Assembly: GCF_025698545.1 (NCBI RefSeq)
Contig: NC_068569.1
Coordinates: 8,804,001-8,868,000 of the forward strand
DNA: 64,000 bases
Direction of reading: 5' to 3'
DNA from: Gossypium raimondii
Taxonomy: Eukaryota; Streptophyta; Magnoliopsida; Malvales; Malvaceae
The position numbers and the translations under genes were made by a program. Position 1 is the stretch's first letter. Each line of letters begins with the position of its first letter. The notes under the pieces are model-generated. The model did no database searches. It had not been told where the DNA came from and saw nothing but the letters and a program-made list of their open reading frames with translations. Shown here piece after piece: positions 13,794-25,667 of this stretch.

Positions 13794-15791
13794 ATGGCTG
13801 AGGTGCAGAGCTTTGACAATCTTTTGGCTTGTCGGAATTTATTGAAAGCTAGCGTTGACAATTCAACGGCTCTTGCCTTGGCTCTCGACAAAACTGGACC
13901 ACGAATAGCTGAGTTAGACCAAAAGTTGACATTTCTTGAGATGGCTATTAGGCCTGGCGGTTCCAAGAACTGCACGTTTGCCGCTGTTAGAGACCATATC
14001 AGTCTCGCTCTTGGCCCTTCTGCAGCTGTTTTAAAGATCTTGGATTCCATTCGTGAACTTGAAAAGTCGCTGTTATCAGATTCACTCCCACATTCTGATA
14101 TTTTTTCTTACATTTCAACCATTAAGCAGTTTGAAGATGCTATAAAATTTCTTACAGCCAACTGCAACTTGGCGATCCAATGGTTAGAAGGAGTTATCCA
14201 ATTCCTGGAAGGTAATTCTGTGGCCGATGATCGGTACATCTCGAGAGTTAAACGATCGGTAGCGATTTTAGAGGAATTACAAGCAACTGGGGAGCAAGCT
14301 GGTCGAAATGGCGAGCTTCTTTCTGGTGCATTTGCCAAGCTAGAAATTTCATTCAAGCAGATTTTGACAGAAAGTAATGCTCCACTTGGTTTTACGAATT
14401 CTTCATCACCATGGACAGCCGAGCAGGCCTACAATGCTGCATTGCCTCTTCCGGGGCCCATCCTTCGGAAGTTGCAGGCGATTGTGGAGAAACTAAATAC
14501 CGGTAACAGGACAAACAGCTGCATATCGGTTTTCATTGAAGTTCGTAGTCTGAATGCTAAAAATAGCTTACGAGCTCTTGATTTGGATTACCTTGAGAAT
14601 GCGGTCGAAGAATATGACGATGTCCAGGACATGGAGGGTTGCATACATGAGTGGAGCAAGCATATGGAGTTCATTGTGAAATGTGTACTTGAGAGTGAGC
14701 ATATGCTCTGCAAGGAAGTCTTTGGAAGCCTAGCATCAGGTGCATGGACTGGCTGCTTCGCGAAGATTGCAGTCGAATCGGGAATTCTTTTGTTCCTCAG
14801 GTTCGGGATGAGCATTGCTGAGAGTAAGAAGAGTCCTATCAAACTGTTGCATTTGTTGATCATCTTCTCAGTTCTTGAAACTTTAAGAATGGATTTCAAC
14901 AAGCTTTTTGGAGGGGAATCTTGCAATGAAATCAAAACCATGACAAGGGATCTCGTCACCAAAGTCGTTAATGGAGCCAGTGAGATTTTCTGGGAACTTC
15001 CTTTACAAGTGGAGCTCGAAAGACGAAGTTCTCCACCGAGTGACGGAGGTGTCCCGTGGCTCGTAAGCTTCGTGACCGATTACTGTAACCGGCTGCTTGA
15101 CGACAATTACAGACCGATTTTGACCCAAGTTTTGAGAATCCATCAAGGTTGGAAATATGAAAAATACGAGGAGGGACTTGTTACCAACCAGATATACAGC
15201 ATAGTGAGAGAAATCGCAGTCAATTTGGATGCATGGTCGAAAGCCTATGAGCGAAAGGCATTGTCCTACATATTCATGATGAACAATCATTGTCATTTCA
15301 CTAGCCTAAAAGGCACAAAGTTAGGGAATCTAATGGGAGATTCTTGGTTAAATGCTCATGGGAATTACAAGGACTACTATTCAGCTCTCTACTTGAGAGA
15401 GACCTGGGGGAAAATCCTGGCCTCTCTAACCCAAGATAATCCGGATTCTTCACCGAAAATGAGGCTAATGGCATTCAATGAAGCCTTTGATGACATGTAC
15501 AAGAAGCAGTTAAATTGGGTGGTTATAGATGAAAGCTTGACAAACAAGATGCACAAGCTTGTGGTTCAGGCCTTGGTGCCTGCTTATACAAGTTACTTGC
15601 AGAAATATAGGGTTGTGGTGGAACACAGAAGTGATGTATTTTACACGGTGCAAAGCTTAGAAACCATGCTTAACACCCTGTTTAAGGCAAAGCAAGTGAA
15701 ATACACAAGCAGCACGATTGGATCACACTTGACTGGTGAACAAAGAAATGCTGTAATCGACCAATTACGCTTGACACTTACTGCTATGTAA
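13794..15791 (+). CDS. EXO70G2: Exocyst subunit EXO70, G-type (single exon)
   Basis: EXO70 is a subunit of the octameric exocyst complex, which tethers secretory vesicles to the plasma membrane; its C-terminal rods bind phosphoinositides. One uninterrupted 665-codon exon agrees with plant non-A EXO70 paralogues, which usually lack introns. The N-terminal half is helical with coiled-coil character (LDQKLTFLEMAIRP, AAVLKILDSIRELEKSLL). The Pfam-type EXO70 C-terminal domain runs from about residue 280 to the end, with RALDLDYLENAVEEYDDVQ, GCFAKIAVESGILLFLRFG, EIFWELPLQVEL, MNNHCHFTSLKGTKLGNLMG and FNEAFDDMYKKQLNWV. The phrasing LDKTGPRIAELDQ and AIQWLEGVIQFLE fits the G clade. As I recall, Arabidopsis EXO70G2 (At1g51640) sits beside MSR2 (At1g51630), which supports the symbol, but only tentatively. 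The frame is intact. The start is the first ATG in frame. Confidence 0.93.
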   Translation: MAEVQSFDNLLACRNLLKASVDNSTALALALDKTGPRIAELDQKLTFLEMAIRPGGSKNCTFAAVRDHISLALGPSAAVLKILDSIRELEKSLLSDSLPHSDIFSYISTIKQFEDAIKFLTANCNLAIQWLEGVIQFLEGNSVADDRYISRVKRSVAILEELQATGEQAGRNGELLSGAFAKLEISFKQILTESNAPLGFTNSSSPWTAEQAYNAALPLPGPILRKLQAIVEKLNTGNRTNSCISVFIEVRSLNAKNSLRALDLDYLENAVEEYDDVQDMEGCIHEWSKHMEFIVKCVLESEHMLCKEVFGSLASGAWTGCFAKIAVESGILLFLRFGMSIAESKKSPIKLLHLLIIFSVLETLRMDFNKLFGGESCNEIKTMTRDLVTKVVNGASEIFWELPLQVELERRSSPPSDGGVPWLVSFVTDYCNRLLDDNYRPILTQVLRIHQGWKYEKYEEGLVTNQIYSIVREIAVNLDAWSKAYERKALSYIFMMNNHCHFTSLKGTKLGNLMGDSWLNAHGNYKDYYSALYLRETWGKILASLTQDNPDSSPKMRLMAFNEAFDDMYKKQLNWVVIDESLTNKMHKLVVQALVPAYTSYLQKYRVVVEHRSDVFYTVQSLETMLNTLFKAKQVKYTSSTIGSHLTGEQRNAVIDQLRLTLTAM

Positions 15792-17231
15792 CTTTATGTA
15801 CTTGTGAATGTATAGATCAAATGGACATTAAAGTTTTTACCTTTTATACCACAGTAAAAACAAAAAGAAAAAAAGGAGAAAAAACTTAAGCCCTTTTATG
15901 ATATCCCTTGCCTTTTTCCTGTATTAGGGTTTCTGGAATGAACATTTTAGAGTAGCAAATGCAGATTTGACTCAATGGTATAAAAGATTACGTATTTATC
16001 TTGAGCGGGAATGGTGTTTATTAATAGCTTAAATCTCATGTGATTTATTGATAGAATGTTGAACTCTTATTTTTAGTGATCAGAAATAAAATCCTGAGAA
16101 CTAGGAATTGTAGTTTGTCAGTCACTAGTATTTTTTTTTTGTTAAATGGTTAAAAGCAAGAAATGCAAGTTGCTGGGAGGATGGGTTTTTGAAGCTTTTG
16201 CTTTGGGCATAAAAGGAGAGGTTTGATTTATTGCTTGAAATGATTATGTATTGGTTGCTGTTAGATGAGCGGAGAGAAAGGAATGGGATCAACAAACCAA
16301 ATAACGACATGACAATAAACAATATATAGGTGATTTCCTCAAGTGGCACCCGCAATACCGAGAAACAGTGATAAAAAAAAGTAAAATTGGGAGGTGAGAA
16401 ATGAGATGTAGTGGCCAGCCTTAGTTTGGGTTCAATCATGTTCTTCCATTCCAACTTGTGAAACCCAACATCCACCACGCTAACTACTAATGCCATAATT
16501 TGACATTTAAAATGCCTCTCTCCCAAGATCTTTTCCTTGACAACATTGCCAAAACTGTACCTTATTTCTCTTCCTATCATATTTATATTATATTCTCTTT
16601 ATCATAGTGCCAATTTTTAGATAATTATATAACGATTTACACTTTAACAATCCCTTTTTTTTAACTATAAAATTTTATACTTCTATGTATTCATAATATT
16701 TTTTTAAGTTCAAATATGTTATAAATTTTGCCAAATTTTTAGAGTAATAAATATATTTTACGAGAAAGAGGACTGCATACTTTAATAATTTTGTGAAGAT
16801 CAAATTCCAAACGTATGAAGAAGAATACTGACTCGAAGCATATTTTAACCATTTTATTTTTTTAAAAGTTGGGATGTTTAGTTATGAAGAGTGGAGAACT
16901 GCAGCACCAACCATAACTACCCAATCAGTAACCCACCAATTGACCAAAGCCCTCCTCAAATCTTGAAGAAATACAAGACTCCATATTATATAAACTGCAA
17001 AACAAGTGCCACCTTCCGAATAAAAGTGAAGATAATAAAATTAGCATCACTTATGTAGCATAACATAATTTGTTATTCCATTTCTTGGAGTCATGAACAA
17101 TCACTTACCAATTCATGACACTTCTGTTGACCTCCTAATTCCACTAAAAGAAAGTGTATTTTTTTTTTCCAGTTCCCAAAATTGGAGGATCACCAACTAA
17201 ATCAGATTCACAAGCAATGACTAAAACAAAC
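15792..17231. other. Convergent intergenic region, EXO70 to GluTRBP
   Basis: Contains the 3' regions of both flanking genes. No exon was recognised. The 151-codon minus-strand frame at 16125-16580 has no recognisable similarity. A TATATAAA-like word near 16984-16992 has no gene attached to it that I can see. Confidence 0.55.
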
Positions 17232-20179
17232 TTATCGCCCTCCACTGTAAACAATTTTCTTTAATTGTTTCACCTTCTCAAAGTCAGGGGCATGGAAATT
17301 TTTCTCCACCTCCCATGCAAGTTGTGACATACCATTGAATGAGGATTTAGCACCCTTCTCATCGGTTACTTCCCGGGGAAAAGGAATTCGAACATCAAAT
17401 ACACCCTTCTGAGGAGAGTAGATTCGCAAGTCGAAGCCAAGACGATCAACCCAAATCATCTTTGCTTCTGATACCTGCCATGCAATATGCAACCCCATAA
17501 GAGTATTACACAAACTTAAGTCTGAGCATGCATTTTAGGTGAAAGGCAAGCATGCAACTTCAACTCTTGATTATAATCATGGACATTTGAAAATTTTATC
17601 ACTTGAAATGATTCAATGTCATTGGTGCTCGTTTTATGTTCCAGATACCAGTGAAATAGCATCTTTCCATCATGCAAAGCATGTTATCACAAGCAAAAGA
17701 ACTTTTAGTCATTCAGAATAACACAATGAATATGTGAAGGACACTAATAACATTCGCAGCATGCATATGAGACAGCAAGAAGAAACCGAAAACTGATGAA
17801 ATCTGTAGACAAGACACCTGTAGGTAAAGATGGATAACATAAAGTGAGTGAATTCACCTTCTCTCTCTCCCCCCCTAAGATCTTTAACTCAGCATATTTG
17901 TGATAAAACTACTCATAAATCCAAAAGTTGAAGCACATTGATAAATTAACTACTAATTGAGTAAGTCAATACCAAAATTTCCATCATTGTCCAAACAATT
18001 ATAAGTTCACAAGAAGTGTTCAAAAGTTCCACAATTGCAAGCATCATCTTAAAACAAGGCATATCTGCTTGATCCTCATTATCTGATAATAGATCAGAGC
18101 TCAGACGCTCAATTATAGTTTTCCATTACTGGTGGCAAGTGGTACTCCAACCCTTGAAAGCAGATAAAACTAAGACACAACATTTGAGCTCCACATCCAT
18201 TTTCCCATAACTCTCTTCAAGGAAGCAAGAGTTAGATCATGCTTTGTTTCCATTTGCTTTCACCTGGTTTAATTTGACATAATTTTATATTCTTTAAACC
18301 AACAGAAAGATCAGAAAGGTAAACACGGGTGCACCAAATGAACTTTGGATTTAGGTTTCTATTGGTAGTTCCTAAGGCAAGTTATAACAAATGAAACATT
18401 AAGCAAAATATGCCCTCTCAAATTTTAAATTTACAAAAAAAAAAAAGGGATGGAAATGGATTGGACTAATTTGAGGATTTCTCGCACAACACGCTAGATA
18501 AGCAGTAATCAATAGTAAAATATAGAGCAGATATTGTACATAAAAAAGGATAAAATCAGTGGATATGCACCTGGAAGTCCAAATCAACGTAGACATTGCA
18601 AAAGCGGTGGACATCTTCCCTGTTATTGGTATTAATTTCATTGACAATTTCTTCAGCAGAGTTGCGCAGTGGATCAGGATTTGCATTTTTATAATCTGAT
18701 GAAGTGACCCATACACCATCCTGCATGAGTTATAAGCAGCATACTGAAATTAATACAATTGACCATATCACTTCTAACTAAAATATAACATTCTAATAGA
18801 AATCTGTAGTCTAAAATTATTACACAAAGCATAGACAACAGCAAAATTCTCGGTATACCTCGTTTAAGTCTTCCATTTGAAGTACTCTTTGTACGTCAAC
18901 AGTATATAGATTGTCTACATCAGCGGATTCTCCAAACCTCTTCTTCCATACTGAATCAAACCACTGATGAAGAAATATTCAATTTAAAATTCATATAAAG
19001 TTGATTTATCAGACCCTAATCTAACAGCAGAGAGATGAAAAATGAGCAATCAGATAACTGCTTAGCACAGTGTATGAATAAACACAAGCCCTCTAACCTT
19101 AGATCCCTACTTCTGAGATACAAGCGAAGAAGGCAATATTCAATTTAAATCCCAAATCAGAAAGTTGGTTTAGGTTCAGAGAAAATTGAAGATAGACAAA
19201 AATGGAAATAAGAGAGAGGAAGGAGTGGACGCTTTAACCATTTACGGAATACGGATGTAAACATAAACTGCTGCCCGACAAACACCATCTTCAATGCTCA
19301 AAACCGTTAAACATTTACCTCTAAAATTTATCATTCTATCCGGGATTCATAGGCAAAACACCAACAATATTTGGAACTTGCGCAATACCAAAAATGAGAA
19401 AAAAGGAAAACTTGAGGATAATTTTCATAACAATTGGGTATGGGAAAATTCAAATATCATAAACTTTAAGAAATTCTAGCAGCCGAATAAAGAATAGAAA
19501 TTCCTCTCAAGTTATATCCTCAATATAAGTTTCTTTACTTTTCCTATTTATAAACTAGGATTAAAAGTGATTAACAAGTAGAGTTGTGAATCCTACATAA
19601 ACCAAACACCAACATACACACACATAATGATAAAGCTTCTACAATTGGAGTTGAGTCGAGAAAGTTGTTGTAGCCAACTATCCCGGTTTGGTCTGTGTCC
19701 AAGATTAGCTTCAAAATACTATCCTAAATTGCCACATAGTGTTGGTAAAACATCATGTATAAATTATAAAGTAATATCACTTGAAAAAAAAGAAGAAGCA
19801 GCCTTACCCTCAAAATGGTTGCATCAGCTGGTTTGGTAAGACTGCCCTGTATTGTACACTGAGGAGTCCGTAACCCACATTGATCTAACTGATCGAAAGC
19901 AAATCATATGAATAAAAATCTCCAAATATAAACATGTAAATTATGTCAATATCTATCAAAAAAACAATTTCAACAGTGTCTATGGAGAAGTTTACATAGA
20001 GACATATGTATATAAAAGAAATTTACCTGAACATGAAGGGTGGAGCGGTTATCAGGAGAAGGTTGAGGCAAGCACAAAACAGGGGTGCCCTCAGCATCGA
20101 CAGCAAACCTTACACCAACGCCCAAGGGCCACCCATCTTGAGCTAGAGTGGAAAGGGTCCCTATAGAAGACAATTCCAT
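17232..20179 (-). CDS. GLUTRBP: Glutamyl-tRNA reductase-binding protein (GluTRBP / PGR7), plastid
   Basis: FMN-binding split-barrel (heme-oxygenase-like) protein that binds glutamyl-tRNA reductase in plastids and shapes the pool of tetrapyrrole precursors. In Arabidopsis it is also known as PROTON GRADIENT REGULATION 7. Minus-strand exons are 20027-20179 (continuing upstream), 19808-19888, 18859-18963, 18571-18720 and 17232-17474, all in phase. From the internal ATG they give 243 residues: MELSSIGTLSTLAQDGWPLG, DQCGLRTPQC, YTVDVQRVLQMEDLNE, DGVWVTSSDYKNANPDPLR, RFCNVYVDLDFQ, MIWVDRLGFDLR and KGAKSSFNGMSQLAWEVEK. The same frame stays open upstream to about 20390 and encodes a Ser/Thr-rich transit-peptide-like stretch ending KPFPAEISRTI, but it has no ATG there. 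The only upstream ATGs (20373, 20367) are in another frame. See the separate entry. The core is intact, so the annotated start is provisional. Confidence 0.85.
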
Positions 20180-20373
20180 TATGGTCCTGGAAATCTCGGC
20201 GGGAAATGGCTTGTGGCTGGTTTTTGTTGGTGGGACTGAAACAGTGGAGAGCGAGGAGCATAATTTGAAGGAGGGTGTGGGTTTTGCTTGAAGGAATTTG
20301 GGTTTTGGAGGGAAGGGTGGAAGGGAAAGTGTGTCGACAAAGACTGAGTTTGGATTTGGAGATTCATTTTCAT
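20179..20373 (-). other. Out-of-frame 5' reading frame over the GluTRBP transit peptide
   Basis: This 64-codon frame opens with two near-adjacent ATGs (MKMNLQIQTQSLSTHFPF). It looks like the start of a chloroplast transit peptide: Ser/Thr/Pro-rich with few acidic residues. It ends in a TAA that overlaps the internal ATG of the main frame in the arrangement TAATG. The main frame carries the rest of the expected transit peptide without its own start. A single missing base between roughly 20220 and 20330 would explain both halves. Alternatively it is a translated upstream ORF. Confidence 0.6.
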
Positions 20374-20399
20374 TTCCCTTTGGATTTTCTTGCTAAGAT

Positions 20400-21006
20400 T
20401 GATATGATATGATATTAGGTGCCTTCGCTGTCCTGGGTATTTTTTGAGTGATAAAACAGGGGATAATATCAGAAATGAGTCTGGAGTTTATTAAATGTTC
20501 GCAAAAAGTCGGTCATTTTTCTATCAATTCTTTTTCAATTAAGATAATTAGATTTTTTTACTATAATTACAAGGTTTAGTGACTTGTTTGGAACAAATTA
20601 ACCTTCAGTCACCTATATGAAAATTTGATTAAAGCTCGATCGTGACTCTTGGGTGCTTGTATTTTTAACATCTGACCCATGATCAAATTATTATTACATT
20701 TTTGAACAAGGTCAAGCTATAGATTCATAATCACAGCAAGTCTTAACTTAAGAAAATGTTGAATATACAAATATATTCAAGATTGTAATTTTATATTTAA
20801 ATAAATCTCAAACATAAATATTTTTAAAAAATAAAATCAATTTAAATACAACAAATAATAAGTTTAGTATTTGATGTAGCACATAAATTATTAATTTTGG
20901 AATAATAATTCGATACACAAATGATTGATTGAAAATTTTTAAATTTATTACTATATAAAATCTTAATTTATTTGTAAAGTTAAAATTATTAGCGTGTGCC
21001 AAAAAA
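20400..21006. other. Intergenic region, GluTRBP promoter and MLO 3' side
   Basis: AT-rich with no recognised exon. It must hold the GluTRBP promoter and the end of the MLO transcript. The open frame at 20808-21077 merely overlaps the last MLO exon in a different frame. Confidence 0.5.
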
Positions 21007-23679
21007 TTATCCTGAATTTTGTAGTGTTTGTATGGAGGTACACATAGGTTGTTGCTCCACAATTTGTAAGGTTTCATAAGGTTCTTTGTGTAGCCTATCA
21101 GTTTTTGTTGCTGAATTTGGGGCGGAGGACCCCCTCCTGCTTCCTTGATCTCTGGGTCCTGACCTCCAAGTTGTCAAGGTTGAATGAATATGCTCTTTAA
21201 ATATCCCTTCCTTGAAGCAGCTGCCCATCTTTCATTTCACCAAAAACAAACAAACAAACAAACCACGATTCAAACAAACACCACAACGAACCAATTAAGA
21301 TTTTAGTCAAGTGTACAGATATCAACCTGTGTAACTAGAACATACAGAGGCAAGGTGATGTAGCTGCACAGAACTTGAACGATTACGCTGCAACAACCAA
21401 TGAAATAAAATTGATAAAAAAAAACACCCCCAAAATTGTAAAACAAGCAAATGATGGAATTTAGATCGCATGATAAATATAGTACTAGTTGTTTGATTTG
21501 ATTACCTACCCCATTATAAGTCTAGTGATAATATAGCCCAGTTTTTCCATGATGCATGAATGGAATCCATATGTGCACTTCACAAAACAAAACTTGGTTT
21601 CAGTGAATTTGTTTTTTGGTTATAAAAGAACTAGAAGAATGGGTTAATTATGTATTTGAGACTATGGCAAGCAAACTACATACCAAGATCCAGAAGAAGA
21701 AAGCAAGTTCAAATGCGTTTTGAAATAAGATGAAGTGAATCAAGAAAAAAACGATCCTGGGATTCTTAAACCAAAAATGTTCGTCGGAAGGTTTAACTTG
21801 TGCCGTTTCGCCTCGTTCCTTCATTTCACTCATTTCTTGAGCTAAGCGAATGATTATGTGCTCCAACTTAGTGCCCACGATAAGTAGAAGCTGTTATAGT
21901 TGGTTTAATTTAACATGTCAATTAAATGCCATCTGAATCTCAATACTAATTCTCAAAAGCTGAATATACTTACAACAACAGGGAGAAATGATAACCAAAA
22001 ATATGTATTCCATCCTGCTTGGAAACACACGAATATATATATATGTTATATTTTTATATGGAATACATAAAAAATGTTGGTACTTGTAGATTAAAGGAAC
22101 ATTACCTTTCACATTCAATAACAAAAATATCACCACAAATAGCCACAGGTACCAGCTATATCAGAGACGCGAAGGATATTAGTGGGTTATATGTGCTAAA
22201 TTTGGTGATGATTGTAAGAATGGATGAAGTAATTTACCTTATGCCAACAACCTTTTTGAAATCCACTTGGAGTGTTCGCATTATATAATCGTGAAAATTA
22301 TATCTAGGATTGCTAGGGCAATGTTCCTAGATGATAGGAAAAGAGGTACTTGGTTTAACATCCTTTTTAAAGAAAAAAAAAGTAATCCAAATCAATATGA
22401 TGGTTTGGGCATTAACTCTGATAAACCCCTCTCGAAGTGCTGTGTAGTCTGATTTAGTAACAGAGCCATGAAACTGCTTGAAGAATGACATCTGCCAAGA
22501 TCCCAAGACCCCCATAACTATGTCAATTATTCACTACATAATCTATACACAAAAGTCGTGCATTGCTGTGTTAAGACTTACAGTCCAGCTCAAAATTGCC
22601 GTCTTTCTCCAACCTTGTGCATGTTGCACGAAAGACGTATGGTGCTCATCCACATGCCTATCTGGACCGTACGAAAACAAGATCATCATCAACCTTTAAC
22701 TCTTGTTGCCTCATGGATTAATTTTGTATATGATTGATTTCGTGTTACCATTTAGGTGTCCTTGAATCTCGTTTTCCCATTGTTTCCATTGCCGTATCTG
22801 CATATGGTAAAATATTTAATGCTAACCAAAGCTATATTAAGGGACTGCACCAAAAAGTTTTTAAGTAGAAAACATCACCCTTGCTCCTCCAAGAACCATT
22901 GTTATGAGGCAATATATAACGTGAACAACTGCCAATACAAAGATGAAAATGTGCAGCTGATGTAATGCTTCCAATGACAATAAGGGGACCTTCCCCTGAG
23001 CTCCGAGAAAATATACAATCAGATTTACGTATGGTTTGAAGGCATACACATATTGTGACTCAATTTGCACTAGTGAAATCATATAATATACCTCACGAGA
23101 ACAATGATCAGACGCAGCCTCAGTGGAAAACAGGCGCCGCCTGTGGTTTATATCTCGAGGAAAATGCTTTTCGGGAGTTTTGCCTTCACTATGCTTCTTG
23201 CATGGAAGCAATACCGTGGATACGTAATAAGTAGGGATGCACATTTCACTCACTAGACCTTGAAAGACAGTTAATAGAAGGGAAATGAATCCTAATAGCA
23301 TGAGTTCTGCCAACAAACATGAGCAATGAATTGGTTAGTAATAATAGAAATTTTATGAATTCAAAAAAGAAAGGAAGGAAGCAAAACCTTCTTTCAATTT
23401 TTGCAATGCCTCAAATAGTGCATCTTGCTGCTTGTGCTTTAAGAACTAGATTGGCAAACATACAAATAGATGAACGATTTTGACTATATGACCAAATGAA
23501 CATAATGGAAACATTTTAGAATTATGAATCGAACACATGGTAAGGCATTTAGGTACCTTCCCAAGGTGATGAAGAGCTCGTTCAGCAACAAGGGATATGA
23601 GAACAAAGAAAAAACAAACAACAGCAACCACCCAGGTTGGTGTATACTGCAAAGAGTTGGACTCTTCTTCTGCAGCCAT
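21007..23679 (-). CDS. MLO13: MLO13-like seven-transmembrane protein
   Basis: MLO proteins are plasma-membrane calmodulin-binding proteins with seven transmembrane helices. Some clades affect powdery mildew susceptibility; others act in root touch responses or fertilisation. Fourteen exons: 23557-23679, 23388-23445, 23092-23306, 22879-22995, 22749-22797, 22582-22661, 22417-22491, 22238-22326, 22106-22155, 21974-22014, 21684-21890, 21510-21577, 21327-21387 and 21007-21228. They sum to 1455 nt and 484 residues with every phase correct. Family motifs are YTPTWVVAVVCFFFVLISL (TM1), ELMLLGFISLLLTVFQGL (TM2), KVPLLSLEALHQLHIFIF, SFFKQFHGSVTKSDYTALR, SWYLWLFVVIFLLLNV, KPSDEHFWF, LIHFILFQNAFELAFFFW and VLCSYITLPLYVLVTQMG. 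A calmodulin-binding-like stretch around EGIFKEHIHSTLTTWRSG follows TM7. Wording is nearest to Arabidopsis MLO13 (clade with MLO1/13/15) as I recall it. The cytoplasmic loop around residues 175-205 is short and the C-tail is only about 70 residues. Confidence 0.92.
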
Positions 23680-25472
23680 ATCTCAAATTTTCACACAATC
23701 AAATATCAATGTGTGCCAAGGAAAGGAAAAGGAAGAATAAAAAAAGAAAGAAATTGTGTTTGTGTGATGGTTGATTTCATGATCATGACATGTATTTGAA
23801 AGAGAAAATTAAGACGTGAAGGTGACAAAATAATAAGCATATACAGAAGTGAGGGAAAAGAATATAATTAATGACTAGTAGAAGAAAACTAATGTGCCAA
23901 AGGAATCGGCCAAGTGATAAAGTAAAGCATAAAAGTATGATAAGCTTTCATGGTTGGTAGGGTATGTTTGGTTCACCGTAATTTATGTTTCTCTGCAAAA
24001 CAGCTTACACTGGATTTTGCTTGCCTAGGGCACATGAAATTTGATCTTGAACTAGATCAATGCAGATCGCTTTACACTGAAATGAGATTTCTTTTTCTTT
24101 TTAATTTCGTCCTTTCTCCCTTTGAGTGCTTGCATTTGTCATGGACACTCAATTATCTATAAAGAAATCATGGCAGATGTATAGTTTAACTGAACATTTT
24201 AAGCACTATTAGTTTACGCGAAAAATAGAGGGCATAAAACAACTAATTACCATTGGTCTTAAATTTTGAAGAAATCAACAATTCAACGATGAAATCAAAC
24301 TTGCGAAATGTTATTTAATATTGATTTAGTAGTTGTTAATATAGCAACGGTAAAAGTACTACGGACACCCTTGTCTTAGTAGTTAAATTGTATTTTGCCC
24401 CCTCTACTAAAAAAATAAGTAAATTAGTCAACGTATGTTAGATCAAAGAGTAAATTGATCCTTTTATTGAAAATTTCACCCATTTTTATTGTTAAAAACC
24501 GGTCCCTGTATGTCAGCATAAGATACATGTACAGCCATGTCATTGTTTGATTATTTCGTCAAGACTCATTTGCCTATTTTTTAAATATAGAGAGCAAAAT
24601 ACAATTTGACTCCTCCTATAATAATTTTATCATATAACAATATATATAACATTTTTAAACGTTCAAAATCTGAATAATTTACTGTTTCTGAGTTGTTTTA
24701 AACTCATTTTTTATGGATTTTGGAAAGGGCCAATGTATGAATCCCCAGATATGTTATGAGACTGATGTTGTGCAAAATGAAAATGAAAAATGGAGAGGGC
24801 AGTGTAGAGGATGCAGCCTCTATATTCAATGATTACTTTTTTTCTGCTTTCTCCAAAGCTTTTTAGTTGTTGTTTTCTTAGCCCTAGCCACTCCAAATAT
24901 TTATAAACTTAATCCTCAAGAAGCAAGCCAATGGAGAATATAAAGATTTTACAAAAATTTCCATAAACAACTTCCATTTCTTCCGTTTTCTCTTTATATG
25001 AAAACTTTTAGTTGTAATTTTAAGATTTTAAAACTTTGTAAGCATTTACCTTTCACATTTTCTCTTTCAATTAGAGAGATTAGAGATTTTATCTTAATCT
25101 TTGTAAAATACTTTAATGAGATTGTAAAGATTATATTTTTTCAGGTATTAACTTTGCCCAGTAAAACTAAGATGCAAGCAAGCTAGTCTAAAACTTTATA
25201 ACTCTTCTAAAAATTTTAAAACACAGAATTCTGACAAGGGGTGTTTGGTAGGATAAAAACTAATAACTTTCATACAAATTTAGTTTTGGAGAGTTATTCC
25301 CAAGTTTACTTCTTTCTTTTTTTTCAGGCTTAATTAAGTTATACCCATTTTCCAAATAGATACTTAAATTTTTTTCATCAATTTGGGTACTCGAATTAAA
25401 GGGTCAATTTAGGTAATCAAATTAAAGTTTAGGTATTTGTAAAATTATAAACACATGTAGACTTTGTTGGGC
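23680..25472. other. Intergenic region upstream of MLO
   Basis: Includes the MLO promoter and leader (nearest part) and one MITE-like element (24350-24622). No gene was recognised in the remainder. The short open frames at 23950-24162, 24711-24896 and 24998-25186 have no similarity I can name. Confidence 0.5.
24350..24622. mobile_element. MITE-like inverted-repeat element
   Basis: Left end words TAGTTAAATTGTATTTTGCC then CCTCTACTA reappear, reverse-complemented, at the right end as AGTCAAATTGTATTTTGC then TCTCTATAT. The centre holds the words GATCCTTTTATTGAAAATTT and GGTCCCTGTATG. The element is about 270 bp and non-coding. Boundaries are approximate and no target duplication was identified. 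Confidence 0.5.
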
Positions 25473-25667
25473 ATGAGAACAATGAGGAAAACAAACAGCG
25501 GCAGGTTGTCGTATACTGTAAAGAGTTGGACTTTTATTCTTAATCTTACACGATCAAATATCAATATGAGCCTAAGATGTGAATCTGACCAAAACAAAAG
25601 AGCATATAAAAAGATGAGGAAAAGAATTTAATGAATGGCAAGTAAAAAAAACGTAATGTGCCCAACC
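25473..25667 (-). pseudogene. Decayed duplicate of the MLO first exon and leader
   Basis: This stretch repeats, in the same orientation and order, words from the 5' end of the MLO gene at 23597-23900. Examples are ATGAGAACAA, AAACAAACA, a near-identical TATACTG-AAAGAGTTGGACT, then GATCAAATATCAATRTG, GATGAGGAAAAGAAT-TAATGA and AATGTGCC. The copy has lost the initiating codon region and carries many substitutions and small deletions, so it cannot encode the MLO N-terminus. It lies about 1.8 kb upstream of the parent, just outside the solo LTR. Confidence 0.75.

Noticed and set aside
13763-15296. Minus-strand frames of 82-124 codons under EXO70
   Set aside because: Antisense shadows of the EXO70 exon.
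16125-16580. A 151-codon minus-strand frame
   Set aside because: No domain or conserved segment; it sits in the EXO70 3' flank.
16984-16992. TATA-like word with CCAAT-rich upstream sequence
   Set aside because: It lies between two convergent gene ends and no coding exon follows, so it is probably chance or a relic.
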